Under the pieces are notes generated by a model. It made no database searches and was not told the DNA's origin. It saw only the letters and a program-made list of their open reading frames with translations. A program made the translations under genes and the position numbers. A DNA stretch of 64,000 nt from Prostheceraeus crozeri (Eukaryota > Platyhelminthes > Polycladida > Euryleptidae), in assembly GCA_907163375.1 (NCBI GenBank), contig CAJQUW010014723.1, positions 62,001-126,000 of the forward strand, in the 5' to 3' direction. Each line of letters begins with the position of its first letter. Position 1 is the stretch's first letter. This document shows positions 33,782-46,689 of the stretch, piece after piece.

Positions 33782-33980
33782 TTCTTCGATTCTTCGTCAC
33801 GCAGAGCTTCACAGAAGGATTGTATAAACCAGCTACCTTTCGACCTGTTTCTATGGGAGACGTAGGAAGCGACAGTAGAACATGCAATGAAGATATCGAC
33901 TTCTTCCGGAAGCTCCTTTTCACCATCCGTATCTATTTGATCGTCTGGTAGGGCATCATCTCGGTCCTGCATCTTGAAGG
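33782..33980 (-). CDS. Effector-caspase exon (start of small subunit), host gene
   Basis: A 199-bp internal exon of a caspase, the cysteine protease of apoptosis. The reading gives EEVDIFIACSTVASYVSHRN, then RSKGSWFIQSFCEALRDEE. In caspase-3/7 the same place reads ADFL-AYSTVPGY-SWRN followed by GSWF-QSLC. An Asp-rich stretch before it (DDALPDDQIDTDGEK) is where the large and small subunits are cleaved apart. The exon is bounded by TTTTTTTGCAG on its upstream side (ending at 33981) and GTAAGC on its downstream side (from 33781). The substrate-binding Arg of SxRN is present; the usual Trp before it is His. Exons for the QACxG catalytic part and the C-terminus are not visible, so the gene has long introns or this is a lone relic. 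Confidence 0.85.
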
Positions 33981-36019
33981 CTGCAAAAAAAATATCAATG
34001 ACTTGAATTTATGTGATTTTAATTGCTAATTCATTATTCGTACTTGTTAACGTTTCAAAACAAGTTTACGGTAGTTTAATTTAAGCACTGACCACCTGAA
34101 TGTCAAGTCTTATGTTGGGATTTTTCTGAAACAGAGTATCGGAAAACTTGACCGTTCTGTGAACTACCTTGCGCTGAGAGAGAGTTGTTAGAAGAGTCGG
34201 AGTTTTGATGCACAATGTACAAAGAAGAATATAGTTGTGCCGACAGTCTGCGGAATCAAATTATACTTTAATTATCTGAAAAGATCAAATTCTCAGGGAA
34301 AAGTTTTAATTTGGACGCCACTTTGTTCAACGGAAAATTCCGACGCTCGCCTGGTCATGGCTCAGTCGAAGATATCGTTGAACAACAAACCACAAGTCAG
34401 AATAATCAACATCACTGAACAGAAGTCTGCAAGACAGCATGTTGAGGTCATTTGCCTTGTCCAATTCTAGCCTAAGCATAACCTATTAATTATTAACAAG
34501 CTAAATTCCGTAGATTTACTACATCACATGATTTAAAGGGTAAATGTATGTGACACCCTTTTACAGCAATACCAATAAAACGTCCGATTTTACTGAAATA
34601 GATCTTATACTTAGCGACACATTTTCCTTGAAAATGAGATGCAATAATCCAGTGGATAATACAAGAGATCCTACTAGATTGCATTTCCAGAAGACTATTA
34701 TGTCGGTATATACCGATATATCAAGCGTCTTTACAATCTCAACTATAAAATTTGTTCTAAAACAATTGCAACTCGTAAACAACTACAAAGATGTTGAACG
34801 AATTGTAATGGATCAGGAAAAACAACATAAATGAAAAAAAATTGCAACTCTTAGATATTGCTTGTGTGTATAAACGCATAGAAAAATCTGCAAAACAATT
34901 AAAATCTCAGCACATCATGGTGTGAGACGGCTACCATAGAACACACACTTAGGCATTTCTAATCATCAGTACAGGAAAATGCTATTTGGCTAGAAGAAAA
35001 CCAAGCAGAATACATTTTTACGATAAAAATTGAAATTTTTGACAATTTTTACTTAAAATCGCTCTTGCTCAGGGCTAGAAGAATTCTAAAGGTAGGTGTT
35101 CTAAGTGAGCCATATGTCAATGAATATTATGCTTGAAAAAGATCACGAAACTTCTAAAACATGTTCAATACAACACATGCTACAAAACTTCGCACTGTTA
35201 TCACACTTAGGATCTTGGTAGGCTACATGGTAAAATTTGAAATATTTTGAAAATTACAAAATTAGCTTTCAAAAGTTTCCGCACAAGAGTAGCCTAGGCC
35301 CATACATGTAAAATCATGTCGATTTTTTATAATGGACTTAGTTAAGCAAAATTTTGGAATATTGTGTCTTGTCAAACACATTCTGAAAACACTGGTAAAT
35401 ACTAATTTGCAACATCACGTCAGCGCATCACTGAATGTAACGATTGTGCAAAGCAGGTTGTTCAACAGGACGAAGCAATTTGCTCGCCACATCAAATGAT
35501 TCTGCGTTTTTATTTGTTGACAATTTTGTTATCAGTTCATACTAAAAGGACATCGTATATATATTCATAATTTCATAATACACGTGAAATTTACGTACAC
35601 CCTAATAACTATAGCTCCGGAACGGAAATTCGTGACCACAACACGCTTCAACGGAAGGTTTATTAAATAATATTTTTTCGGTAATTCATGAAGAGGGCAC
35701 ACATTCAACATCTGGCTCAGGGCAGGTGTTGCATCTGCAAGACCCTTGCCGGCGTCCATGGTCCAGGCATTCCGAATTGCGAACCAATGAATAATTCAGC
35801 ATCCATTACATGTATTTATTTTCGAAAAATTGAAGAAAACCTCATATCCCGGAATTATTCTCAATATCCCCTATATCACGAATGGAGGTAACCCTGGTTT
35901 CCATTTGTTATACGAGGAACTGTCTCATAAGCGAAGTGCTCCTGTTTTACCCACAGAACTAGAATCATAAACAAAATATTTAATTCTGTGGTTTTACCTC
36001 TCTACGGGCTACAAATCTG
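33981..36019. other. No gene recognised
   Basis: Upstream side of the caspase exon on the minus strand. I searched it by eye for a catalytic QACxG exon and saw none. A 96-codon plus-strand frame at 34544 has no recognised motif. Confidence 0.4.
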
Positions 36020-38160
36020 CTTTTAATAAATCAGGTATACTCACTTGCAAGACCACATTTGTCACTTATCCTATCTCTGCATTAAAACAGGGCTTCAGTA
36101 TGTTGGTCAAACCAGACAACCACTCTATGAAAATTAATGGATACCATAATAATAATAATAATAATAAAGTCTATATTTACTGAGGATGACATTGGTAACA
36201 TCAGCTAATATGAGATGGTCCTCATACCGAAAATACAATTTTGCAGGTTCAATAAAAACCAATCATAAAGTCAAAAGTTTTCAAAAAAAGATAGCCAAGT
36301 AGCAGCGTTTAAAACATGCAACAGAGTTCGATTCTCGAATACCTCTAGGACTCAAGTTATATAGCTCTGGACCACGAACCAAAACTGTCATCCTCCTAAA
36401 TTTTGTCTTCATTTTAGGAATCTGCAGCTCGTCATGCGTGACAGACCGAGTAACCTCATCCTGTCTCTTTCCAGTAAAAAGTTGCTGCAGATACACTGGC
36501 GCATGGGAATTGACCGCTTTGTACACTATCATTAACTATTTGAATTTCAGTCGATCATCTATTGGCATAATTCGTAAGTCCTTGTATAGTTGTCTGGAGC
36601 TTTCTCGTCGAGGACGGCCAAGCATAACACGCAGAGCCAATTTCTGAAGCCTGTGAACGCGTTGTAATGGGCAACTAGGAGTCCCACACGGAGAGACGAA
36701 AATCATAGCAAGACTGTATGAAAGCCATAAAAACATTCTTCTTACATGAATTGGAAGACATTGCTTTATTCTACGGAGCAATGCGATATAGCCACTCAAA
36801 CGTCTGCACACAAGGTCGACATGCTCCCTCCAAGTCAGATCATGATCAATGATGACCCCAAAACTCTGTGCTTTTCAACCATTTCCAATCCCATTCTATC
36901 TACTTTTTTACTTCCATATATGCCATCATAGTATTTTGAAAGAAAAATTGAACACGTCTTTGTAAATATTGTTGTTATGGTAGATGTACCCTTGATGAAT
37001 TCCGTGTACAAATTATTGATTACTTCAATGTGCTTGAAGAAGACACAAAGCGGAATCTGGATGTGAAAGATAATTATTATATTAGAACTCTGAACACAGT
37101 ATTTACACTCGGTCTGAATAATAGATTATTTGGTGAAGGTTGAGCTTTTAAGTGTTCTATGAACGAATTTCCGTATTTTAGGCTTCTTATTCGACGTTGC
37201 AAAAAGAATCATGAACAGAATAGCATCGTAGAGGCAGGAAGAAATTTGTGCAACAAGATGGTCATTGCGGTGAACTTTTTTTTACTTTTCGGACCCTTAA
37301 GGCCAATCTTGTTATCATATGGTACTGTAAAGACTGTTGCAATGTTTTGGTGAATTTGTCTAAGTCTCATACGTTCGGTATACGGTAAATTGCTGGATGA
37401 GAAATTTGATATGCTACCTGCTTTTCTGAGGTATTGTAAAGGAAATTTAAGAATATTCATGATCATGTAGCCAGTGAGTGCCGGGCTAAGTTGGTTGGTT
37501 CTTGTAATAGCCACAGAATCTTTAGCCATCGATCTTTAGAGATAGAACTAAAGGCTATATCGACTTCTACCTGATACTGTCCAGGATTCACATACTCCCA
37601 AGATTTTTTCTAAATTAACCAATCCAGTATCGTTAAAGATGTGCAACTATAGAAAATTCCTGAATAATTTTAACGTAGACGATGTGCGTAAGATTTTATT
37701 GGAAAAATGTAGGCCTATTTGTGATGATAGGCTGAATTTTGATTCTTTTTACGGGGGAGACCTAACCCCAATGGATATGGCTACATGAATTTACTAGAAA
37801 CCTGATATCGTAGAAGACAAAGACTCAGACAGCTGATGGGCAAGGGAGCAGAGCTTCGTATACCAAATAATTTCCTAGTATTGATGTGTTGCACAAGAAT
37901 TTTATTATTTCCACTGTCGATAAAGCATCCGGAAACTTTGAGCTTACTTATAAAAAGTTCTACAATGATGTTCTGTTGAAAGAATTGGGAATTCATAATA
38001 GTTCCTTTAAGCCTGTTTGTAAAAATGCTCAACCTCTTAATGACAGCAAGGAAAAAGCAAATCAAAAATGAGAATACTTCTCCGGATACAAATTTTATTG
38101 ATAGTAGGCTATATGACGTTTCGCTTAAGCAAGCTTGTTCGCGTGGGCATCAGACACAGA
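36020..38160 (+). mobile_element. Penelope-like element remnant (GIY-YIG then RT part), split by a LINE
   Basis: At 36058-36135 the reading CHLSYLCIKTGLQYVGQTRQ is the YIG half of a GIY-YIG nuclease. The next part resumes after the LINE insert, near 36950-37140, as RCTLDEFRVQIIDYFNVL and then DNYYIRTLNTVFTLGLNNRL. This matches the nuclease end seen in Penelope-like elements (LRT-xP-GLN-R). Further on, VDKASGNFELTYKKFYNDVL (37910-37975) resembles the early RT segment (DKA-N-V-KKYY) of the group. The order, nuclease before RT, is that of N-terminal-nuclease Penelope-like elements. Heavily decayed with many stops and frame changes; 37200-37650 is not readable. Confidence 0.55.
36145..36935 (-). 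mobile_element. LINE 3' fragment nested in the Penelope-like element
   Basis: Minus strand. Reads a DHDLTWREHVDLVCRRLSG segment, LLRRIKQCLPIHVRRMFLWL, VHRLQKLALRVML, then MIVYKAVNSHAPVYLQQLF and RRMTVLVRGPELYNLSPRGI. These are the thumb and C-terminal parts of a Jockey/CR1-type reverse transcriptase. A frame change lies near 36533. The 3' tail is (TTA)n at about 36146-36170. It separates two parts of a GIY-YIG domain, so it is younger than its host element. Confidence 0.8.
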
Positions 38161-38277
38161 TTCCGAAAGCTCCAGCAATGCAATATGTTAACTGACAAAA
38201 GACCAAAACTCGGTGAAATAATTTATCAAATACAATAAACTACATGATACTCATAATAGTGCAGGAAAATTAGATTT

Positions 38278-38281
38278 TTAC
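38278..38281. repeat. Target-site duplication TTAC (left)
   Basis: TTAC directly outside the left TIR. The same TTAC lies outside the right TIR at 41495-41498. Confidence 0.65.
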
Positions 38282-41200
38282 CCCGGCAAAATTAGGAGAA
38301 AGCTGGATTTTTGCATATCGATAGTGGTTTACGTGTTCAACTTTAGGTTAAAAGTCCCAAGAAATATACTGTGTGCTTTTCGAGAAAAATAAAAAAAGTA
38401 AAATAATACGCATCATACTACTTATATTTTTCAAACTCATAAAATATGATCTCAATGAAATGTACATGCATTAAAAAAGAAGAACAATTCAAGATTTCAC
38501 AATAGAAATCCTTTATTGGGGAAATCAAGTCCATTGTCATTATTAAGGATTGCTTTCAATGTCATCATAATCGAAAATTCATAATTCACTCATCATCCAC
38601 AGTGTCCTGAGGTTCTGATGTCGTTTCCCTTGAAACTTCGATGTGTGGTGCATTAAGGCAGAAGTTGCCCAGGCAGTGACCACACATAACTGAGCACGGC
38701 AAACCCAGTTTTCGACAACTGCATGCTTTTCCGCATAATGTCTTGCATTTGCAAGAGATGATCTTGAGCACCTTTTCAGGGGCTGGAAGTGACAGAGTCA
38801 GAATTGGACTTAGTTGGTTGTCTGATAATTCTGATAAGTCAAAAATGTCAGATCATGGTATGAGCATGCTTCTTTACCTGCTATCTTACTTAATAGAGCG
38901 TTCTCTGATAAATTATGTAATCCTTCAAGAAAGTCCGTTCGAAAGTCACAGAAATTTGATGTGATCAGTATAACCAATGACTGATGCGCAAGTAAATGAG
39001 CCCGAATTGATCGTTCGTAAGCATGACCAGACATCATTTGATATATGCTGTTCTTTGCATAAACTGTTTGCCACATTTCTTCAATGCCACTTCCTTCCAT
39101 GATATATCCTATCGTTCCTAAGTAAGACATAAGCAGATGGAAGCCTCCTAAACGAAATATGACAGAGGATAAGATATCATTTTTGTCAGCGGACGCAGTG
39201 ATTTCAACGGCTTTCAAGTAAAGAGGTTGATCGAATGTGACAATGCAGCATTGCTTTTTAGCTGTGCATTCTTCTGCCGCGAATCTGAGAGCCGAGAAAA
39301 GGGTAGTCAAGTTTCCAGGTTCCAAGTTAATGAAGGGAACTGCCATCACTCGACTGGTACTACAAATCGTGCCGTCGTCAACTGCAATTTGCATATAGCC
39401 ATTCCAACCAACTCCTGAGCTTCCGGTATCAGCTTTAGGTATTATATTGTGGATCCATAACATGTCAAACTTGAACGCCTGGGATTTCTTTATAGCGTAT
39501 TCAGTGGCTGCGTGGACATTTAGATCCTTGACAAAGATAGTTGAGAGACCTGAAACTTTCGGTTTCCTGTAATGGTGAATTGGTATTTCATTCTTAGACT
39601 TGGTCTTTGTCTCTTTGGTAATTCGTGGTATATCAGTGCCTACACTTACGGCAGCTGAAGGAGTCACGCATCGAATACCTCCCAATGCATGAAATGTTCC
39701 CATTCAATCTAATGTTCGTGTATTGACATCAGCATTATCGAATACAAATTAAACAAAGCCATTTTCACTTATTTTTTTTAATTGAGTTGACCATGGCTGA
39801 GTCTTGATATTTCATGGTTTCTGAGTATGAGCTGCAGAATCCCATACCCGACAAGATGTCAATGAGAAGCCTAGACTCATAGGTTCTGTGTAGGAAAACA
39901 GATAAACCAATTTGCAATGGTGATGCGTTTATCTCATCCGCATTTGGGTATTTTGAGCAGTCTAAATACATTTGGCGAATATCCTCACAAATTATCGCTG
40001 CTGCAGCTTTCACAATTCTTTCGCGCTCTTTTTGTTCGTCTAAATCTCTGTCAGTGTACCATTTGTCTGAAAGAATTTTATGCGCTGTGTCTTTCAACAT
40101 GAGAACGTTTACTTTGCCGGGGATCTCAGTTATAGTAATACGTGGACCATAGACTTCAAGAAGCTTCCTCTTTAGATGTCTCTCGGAATGAACGAATTCA
40201 TTTGCATCAGCAAAGCTTGCCATAATGCTACGCAACTCATGGATAGTAAATTGACAGTCATCATGTTCGTCAATATATTCACATAACGTATGAAAGCTAT
40301 CTGCAGATACGCTATTCTCAGGCCTACCTGGCTCACATTTGGCTTTCTCTTTTGTGAACTGAACGTAGCAGTCGTGGTGGTAACGACCGTCTGAGGCCAC
40401 TAAATCAATAACATGGCAAATTCTTTGAAGAACATCATTGCCCCATTCATCATGGCGATCACGTGCTCTTTTTAAGATTGTGTCTCTTATACTCAAGGTG
40501 CGTGGCAGATGCACTTTTCTTCTTCTATGAACGGCATGCTTTGAATTGTCAGCTACTGCAAGTTCACCGCAAAACAGACAATATGTTTGCAAATTAAACA
40601 CCGCTTTGCTTGTCGATCTTAATCGTGGAACAGTAGCGGGTCTACCCGTTTTAGATGGCGCAGTTGTTGGACTTCTACTTCTCTCTCTCTATCAACATGG
40701 CGTGTGTACTTTCTCCTGCATTCAATATGAACCGTGATTATACTAACGTTTTTAAGAGCCTCGCCTATTCCATCACATTTGCTATTACTTAGTTCAATAA
40801 TATTCGCAATGCCTCTTCTAACAGTTACAGTATCCAATAAATATCAGATTCCAACACACCGTGAATAAGGCTGAAGGCCGAAAGATCTTGTGTGACCTGA
40901 ACTATTTTATTATTTTTTAACCTCTCACCAGAAAAATATACCGAGCCGCACTGAAAAGTGTTTTTTTATTCCTCTTTTAAAAAAGGGATAAAATCAGCGA
41001 TATCCAATAAATCTAGAGAATCTCCACAAAATATACATGTCATGTATTGCTAATGTCATTGATTTACAATTTACATGCCCTACATGATTTATGATAATGA
41101 TTCCAGATCAAATGCACGTGAAACAGATGATCGAAAGCCGAAATTTGTAGCAGATCAAATTCCCGCGCTCAATTAGCAGCTTCGCATTGGACATTGCATT

Positions 41201-41494
41201 TACGTCATTCCATCAGAGGAACCAATGAGAAGAGAGCTGATAGAGCCTTTCCCGTTGAACGTCAAGCGACATCGCTACGATGGCTGTTACGCATAGGATG
41301 ATTCACCAATCATGTGATAAAATTAACTTGATTTAGAGAGAGAAAACTGTGGACAGCACAATGAAAGTTGGCATCTTTAGGACAACATTACTCAAAAAGC
41401 ACACAACGCATCTCTTGGGACTTTGGACACGTTCATTAACACAGCATGAAGTTTAAGTACACCAAGTTTCAGCTTTCTCCTAATTTTGTCCGGG
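38282..41494 (-). mobile_element. DNA transposon, 3.2 kb, long TIRs, superfamily not named
   Basis: Imperfect terminal inverted repeats of about 103 bp (38282-38384) and 104 bp (41391-41494). Outer ends are CCCGGCAAAATTAGGAGAAA and, reversed, CCCGGACAAAATTAGGAGAA. Inner parts share AAAGTCCCAAG and GTGTGCTTTT. TTAC flanks both sides. Inside is one minus-strand gene occupying most of the space (38586-40837). Length, TIRs and duplication fit a cut-and-paste transposon. The encoded protein family is one I have seen in many invertebrate genomes as uncharacterised, but I cannot place it in a known superfamily. Confidence 0.85.
38586..40837 (-). pseudogene. Transposase-like gene: zinc-binding N-terminus, core, CxC-rich C-terminus
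   Basis: Minus strand. The first part (40619-40837) holds VHIECRRKYTR. After a frame change near 40620 comes YCLFCGELAVAD, later DLVASDGRYHHDCYVQFT (39765-40601), giving C-x2-C and H-x2-C pairs of a zinc-binding unit. Between 39765 and 39703 the frame breaks again. The next part (38810-39703) has WNGYMQIAVDDGTICSTSRV, VTFDQPLYLKAVEI, FRLGGFHLLMSYLGTIGYIM and SGIEEMWQTVYAKNSIYQMM. The Asp of VTFDQP and acidic residues further on could be an RNase H-type catalytic core; that is inference. The last part (38586-38771) is cysteine-rich (CKCKTLCGKACSCRKLGLPC). Three frame interruptions make it a pseudogene. Confidence 0.75.
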
Positions 41495-41939
41495 TTACGC
41501 CTTTATTTAGTCTAATTTTACTGTACTATAAAGCTTTGCAAGTAAGATAGTATTGTCAGTAGGAGGACACTCCATATTTGATGGAAATATCAGAAAGTAA
41601 AAAAGTAAAAAACACTTTATCGCAAGCGCTTTCGACCGACACCGCCAGTCATTATCAAGCGACTGTTCGTTTATTGTTGGATCAATCAGATATAAACAGT
41701 TATGATAGGGAACATTCTAGACCAGATTCATTTACATTAAGACACATTACGAAATCCTAAACTAACAACAAAAATACGCCAATGAGCATGTTACTCCTAA
41801 AATTCTGCAAGTAATGCACATCAAGGTAAAAACAAGGATAAAGACGTTAGCTAAAGAATAGAGTCATAAAAAGACCCCAGATCTATCTTGATTCAATGAA
41901 ATATCAATGAAAATATGACACGCCATAGTTTTGAGATGT
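41495..41939. other. Right TTAC duplication, then no gene recognised
   Basis: TTAC at 41495-41498 repeats the left flank. A 60-codon plus-strand frame at 41578 has no motif. Confidence 0.45.
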
Positions 41940-43560
41940 CCTCTGTTACTTGGACAAGAGCGAGAGTAGTTGAACCACCTTTTCGATGCGCAAACTGAGT
42001 TGGGTCTCCAACTTTGCCAAATTCCTCATCGTACCTCTTGAATAATTCTTGCGGACAGGCATAGATAATAGTGATGTCGGGCGAACTTCAGACAGACTTA
42101 GCTTACGAGTCTTTGGCAATGGAGCGATGTCGGCAAATTCGCTGTAGAGTGGCACTTGCTATAGATCTGACATAATGGATTGGCAATAGAAGATGCTAAT
42201 TTATGATTGAGGGAATTCCATCATAACCTGGTGATTTTCGAGTATTCACTTTGGACAAAAGCATTTCTACTTGGGCCTGATTAAGAATGTAAGGCACGGG
42301 ATAAGGTAATGGTGACATGGATATAGGATCAGGCTGCAATGAAATCCAATCCAAATGTTAAATGTCTCCAATATATTCTGTAAGTCCTGATCTGAGGAAA
42401 ATCTGGTCAACCAATCAGGATCTTTTTAAGTTCCAAGTATCTCATTATGTGCCTTCCATATACGTGAACGATAAGCTCCATAACGTCTATTAATTAAAGC
42501 TTTAGTAGTCGAAGTAATCCATGGTTTATCGCGATAATTCGATCGGCAATTGCATTAAACTTTCATTCAATGATTTGTGAAACATCTCGCTCATATCGGC
42601 TAAGATAAAATCTGAAAAGATTGAATCAAAATCAAACTGCTCGAAATGACCGATAACTCAAGTTTGATTGCCGCAGGTGCCGCACATTAACCCACTTCTC
42701 TTCATCTGGAAATCGTTCGACTGGTGCAATATACATTACAGCATGATCGCAGAAAGTCAGAGGAGGATGATACGACGATGTATGATAAAAAGATACAAAC
42801 TGTTCTGAAATCAGTATTAAATTCAGAGTGACATCACCTGTTGGCTACTTAATCACATTCTCCAAAGAAAAGTTCATTTCAAGGGAATCGGTCCTGTAAT
42901 AGAGGTAATGTGGTTACTGGCACATTCTCTGTCTACTGAGTTCATGGACTACCCATGAGGGAAATATGCTGCTTTACAGAGACCACCAGAAGTGTTTGCG
43001 AATAACTCGTAATAAAAGAAATTCTGACCCTGCTGTCAGAAAAATTTTGTTTCACACGCACATCGAAGTCAGACTTCATCCAAGAACACACTCCTCCACC
43101 CTTACGGTTCTTTCGATCAGCACGAGAGAGGTTTTATGCAGGCAAGTCCATAATGCAATCAGGGATAGATTCATTGAGCCATGTTCCTGTTATGCATATG
43201 AAATTACAAGGAAACTCAGAAATAAAGGCGAAAGTTGATCAGTTTTGTTCATGGTAGATCTAGCATTTGTGAGAAATATCGATGGGAGGAGTTTGCGGTG
43301 TCATTGATATTGTCCATGAACAATTTTATATTGTCGTAGAATGACGTCTTCACCAGCATTGTCTAATCTTCAGCTCTTCCATAAGACTTTGGATTCCACT
43401 TCATTCATTATGAATGATTATTGCCGTCTGAAGGATGGTCGAAAGCTCGAACAGCATTCTTCCCTACTACTCTGGTTTTTACTTTATTCTTCCAAAAGAC
43501 GTTTGTTAGATTACAATTGTGAATGAGTCAGATCAGGAAAAACAAAAACCCCATGATGAG
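41940..43560 (-). mobile_element. CR1/Jockey-type LINE fragment (endonuclease to early RT), decayed
   Basis: Minus strand. Endonuclease words near 43040-43240: ICITGTWLNESIPD and RKGGGVCSWMKSDF. The linker is at 42480-42540: YRDKPWITSTTKALINRRYG, AYRSRIWKAHNEI. Early RT is at 42200-42290: LLSKVNTRKSPGYDGIPSII. The frame changes several times and the catalytic RT half is missing. The linker resembles that of the LINE at 20453-23236 (KPWITPMLKLLIDDRWSAYR), so both may be one family. Confidence 0.75.
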
Positions 43561-43862
43561 TTGCACTTTCCTATAACTGCTTCGTCTTTCTCAGACGAAG
43601 ACAAGATTCTTCGTTCTTGAATCGCAACTTTACAGGCCTTGGTCTTCTTGAACCAACCCTTTAACTCGCGAAAGAGAAGCGACATTTTCCACGTCTACTT
43701 TCAATCCACCGAGAAGCTCAGAAACGAAATCATTCTCCTGGTACCTGATATCCTTCGTGGACGAAGATGCATGTGGTGCGCCCAATAAGTCGTGAGCCTT
43801 TATAGAAAAAGTCATGTTGTCCAAAATTAATTCATTGACAAATTATTACATATCATACACAA

Positions 43863-44900
43863 TTATTTTTCAATGCAACCACCTTCAGCTGCAGTGCACT
43901 TCCTCCAGCGAACGGCAATCTGTTGGAAGGCATTTCTAAAGAAATCTTGAGATTTTTCATTGAAAAAACGTTCTACTTCATTCTTCAGTTCTTCTTTTGA
44001 ATAAAATTTCTTCCCTCGGAGTGCTTGTTTGAGATGTCTGACGGATACAGATGAGTCCAGACGCGGCCACAGTTGCTGATGATCGTTGACTTGTGTGGAT
44101 CGGGGCGTTGTCTGCCAAAAAGAACAATTCACACACGCGACTTTTTCTTCTCTTCCTTCGCACTTATTGAGCAAGATTGCAGTAGTAGTCACTGTTGATC
44201 TTCGTTTCAGCACCCGCGAAATCCAACAGCAAGATATCGTTCTCATCCCAGAATGCAGACATCGATGCTTGTTTATGGCAAGTTGATGGCCGCACTTTCT
44301 TGGTTCCAGCCTCACCAGGGAGCTTCCATCCCTGTGACTCTCGTTTGCATTCAGGAAAATAGAGAGAAGTGTAGTTTCATCCATAGTGATGATGTTCCTG
44401 AGGAATTGATCTCCGAGTTCTTCATCAAGTTGAAGATTTTCTTGGCGAGAGGCCAAACACTTTGACATCATCTCGGCCGTCAGAAACTATGGCACAAACC
44501 TGGAGCAGAGCTTCCTGATGACACATGAACGAAGAAGGGAATGGAACGTTCCTTTCTTTCCTTTCTTCCTCTTCTTAACGTTTCCCTTCACGTTAAGACG
44601 TGTTGCCAATTGCCTGGTTGTTATTCGGCGCTCTTCTTTTACGATTTGTTCACGATCTGTAACGGTTTTGTCTTCGTCGATTTCAACTGGCCTTCCTGGT
44701 AGTTCGTTGTCCAGAACAGAAGTTCTTCCAGCCTGGAATTCATTGAACCATCTCTTTATTGTCGCCTAGCTGGGATATGCTTCTTGATAGACAGCCATCA
44801 ATTCCGATCGAACATCGTTTCTTGTCTTCCCTGGTAGGAATAGAAAGCAAATAACGCTACGATGTTGGACGCTGTCCAACATTGAAGTCAGATGAATGAA
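43863..44900 (-). pseudogene. mariner transposase, decayed
   Basis: Minus strand. N-terminal helix-turn-helix part near 44560-44890: FLFLPGKTRNDVRSELMAVY, IKRWFNEFQAGRTSVLDNEL, PGRPVEIDED. Catalytic part: FLRNIITMDETT (first Asp), LFLADNAPIHTS (second Asp), then HLKQALRGKKFYSKEELKNE and FRNAFQQIAVRWRKCTAAEG up to the stop. The third catalytic Asp before HLKQAL is not recognisable. Several frame changes. Terminal inverted repeats not resolved. Confidence 0.9.
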
Positions 44901-44999
44901 AATCAAGTCAAACAATGAAAATCGGTCACCAACATCGCAACCTTTTACTTGAATGTCGGCAGTGACAAGAATTCACACTTGATGACATCGAAAGTTATC

Positions 45000-46689
45000 G
45001 ATTAGACCATAGAAATCGGATGGATTCGACCCTTCATGAAGCGCTCTTTCCACACGAAGTCCTTCTTTGCATGAAAGTTCTTGCTCAGACAACAATAGAT
45101 AGCTTCATTGTCAATTACCATTTTACTGAAGGAACGTGTACACAATGCCCTGCTGATGTCAGTCTTTCCGATTCAGTTCTTGCTGAAGGTGCAAATGAAT
45201 GTTGATCAGAACGGTGTTCACTCAGATTGGGATTAAAATGATCGATATATCCAAAACTATCCCATTAAGATCGAAAACGCAGCACACCTTCAGATTGCAG
45301 ATGACAATGATATAAAGATACATAGGCAATAACCAGTTGATCCGCCAGACATCACGAAAAACCGCACCAGAGCGAAAGAGATCAAGTAAACACAACTGCC
45401 ACGTTCGGTAACAAAACGTATGTTGCGTATGAAATGAATCAAAACGCAAAACGCATGAATGTTATGTACACGTCGACAATATCACTCAGTGTCGCATTCG
45501 CCTTAGCTATCGCCTTTTTAAGGATATTTGCGATAATCATCACCATGTGCTGCTCAAATTTGTGCCTGACAAGCTGCCTAGAACTTCTAAATTTTATTCT
45601 GACTTTTCCCGTACTTCAAACCGTTGCAACTCGTCATTTCCTTTTATGATACATTATGTGAACCAATCAAACTTTTCCTTTAAGTGAATATTTTCTGTAA
45701 CGACTGATTTTCATTCAATTTCAATAAAGCGGTTCTACTACTATTGTTACGTTAAGTCTAGCTATTGACAATTTGTTGATTCCGTGTCACAGCAAGCAAC
45801 CAAATTGCCTAAATTAATACTTGATGCATATCAAGCAAAAATGTTTTCTTAAACTCGAAACGGCGTTGAAGCCTAACTAGGTCTTTTTATCTAAAAATCA
45901 TTTCATTTGACTTGACAGCTCCACTACTTATCTTTTATCGATTAGCCCGATGATCTCTAATCAATGCCAGCAATACATTATACATATTCAATACATCACT
46001 TGGATTGCTGTACACTTACACAATTCCATCAAAGAAGCTAAGTGATGTGATTAACTAGTTGTGGGAGGAGGGGTCAGATAATATTGCGTTTTATTGCTAG
46101 TCCCAGCAAATGTTCGCGAGCGGACAGTTGATCGGCCACAACACACTCTTCAAATAGAAGATGCTATCATCACCTTGTCGCCGTATATTTATTAACTCAG
46201 CAGAATATCAATTCGGATTTAAATTTTCTGTCGGCTGAATTTTTAGCAGGGCTGCCACTCTTATCAAAAATAAAAACCGGAAAGTCAAATCAGAAGGGCC
46301 CCCTTAAAGTAAAAAAATTACGATCATTCGATATCTCACAATCCAATTAGTTTTGAAAGCGATAAGACAGAAGTTGGGTCTGCTGCAATGAAGATGCTAA
46401 TGAATCCTCAGTCAGCAAGTAAATAAATGGCATAATATTGTTACTGATGCTTCTTCAATCATCAGTTTTTACCAGGTTCACTAGAATGCATGATTCGGGA
46501 AACCACTATTTTCAAAAGAACTGCTTTTGAAGGCTAGATAGAATGTATTACTGAGACTCCTCCCCCTCCCATAACACAAAATCAGCACGATTAATCAGCT
46601 CAACTTTTTCAAAAATAAACTTTATTTCGTTCAAAAATTTTACATTCAAAATTAAAAGGCATTATTCTCGTGCAGCTGTCATTTTCTAT
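45000..46689. other. No gene recognised
   Basis: AT-rich non-coding. Frames near 45020 and 45434 show no motif. Confidence 0.45.
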
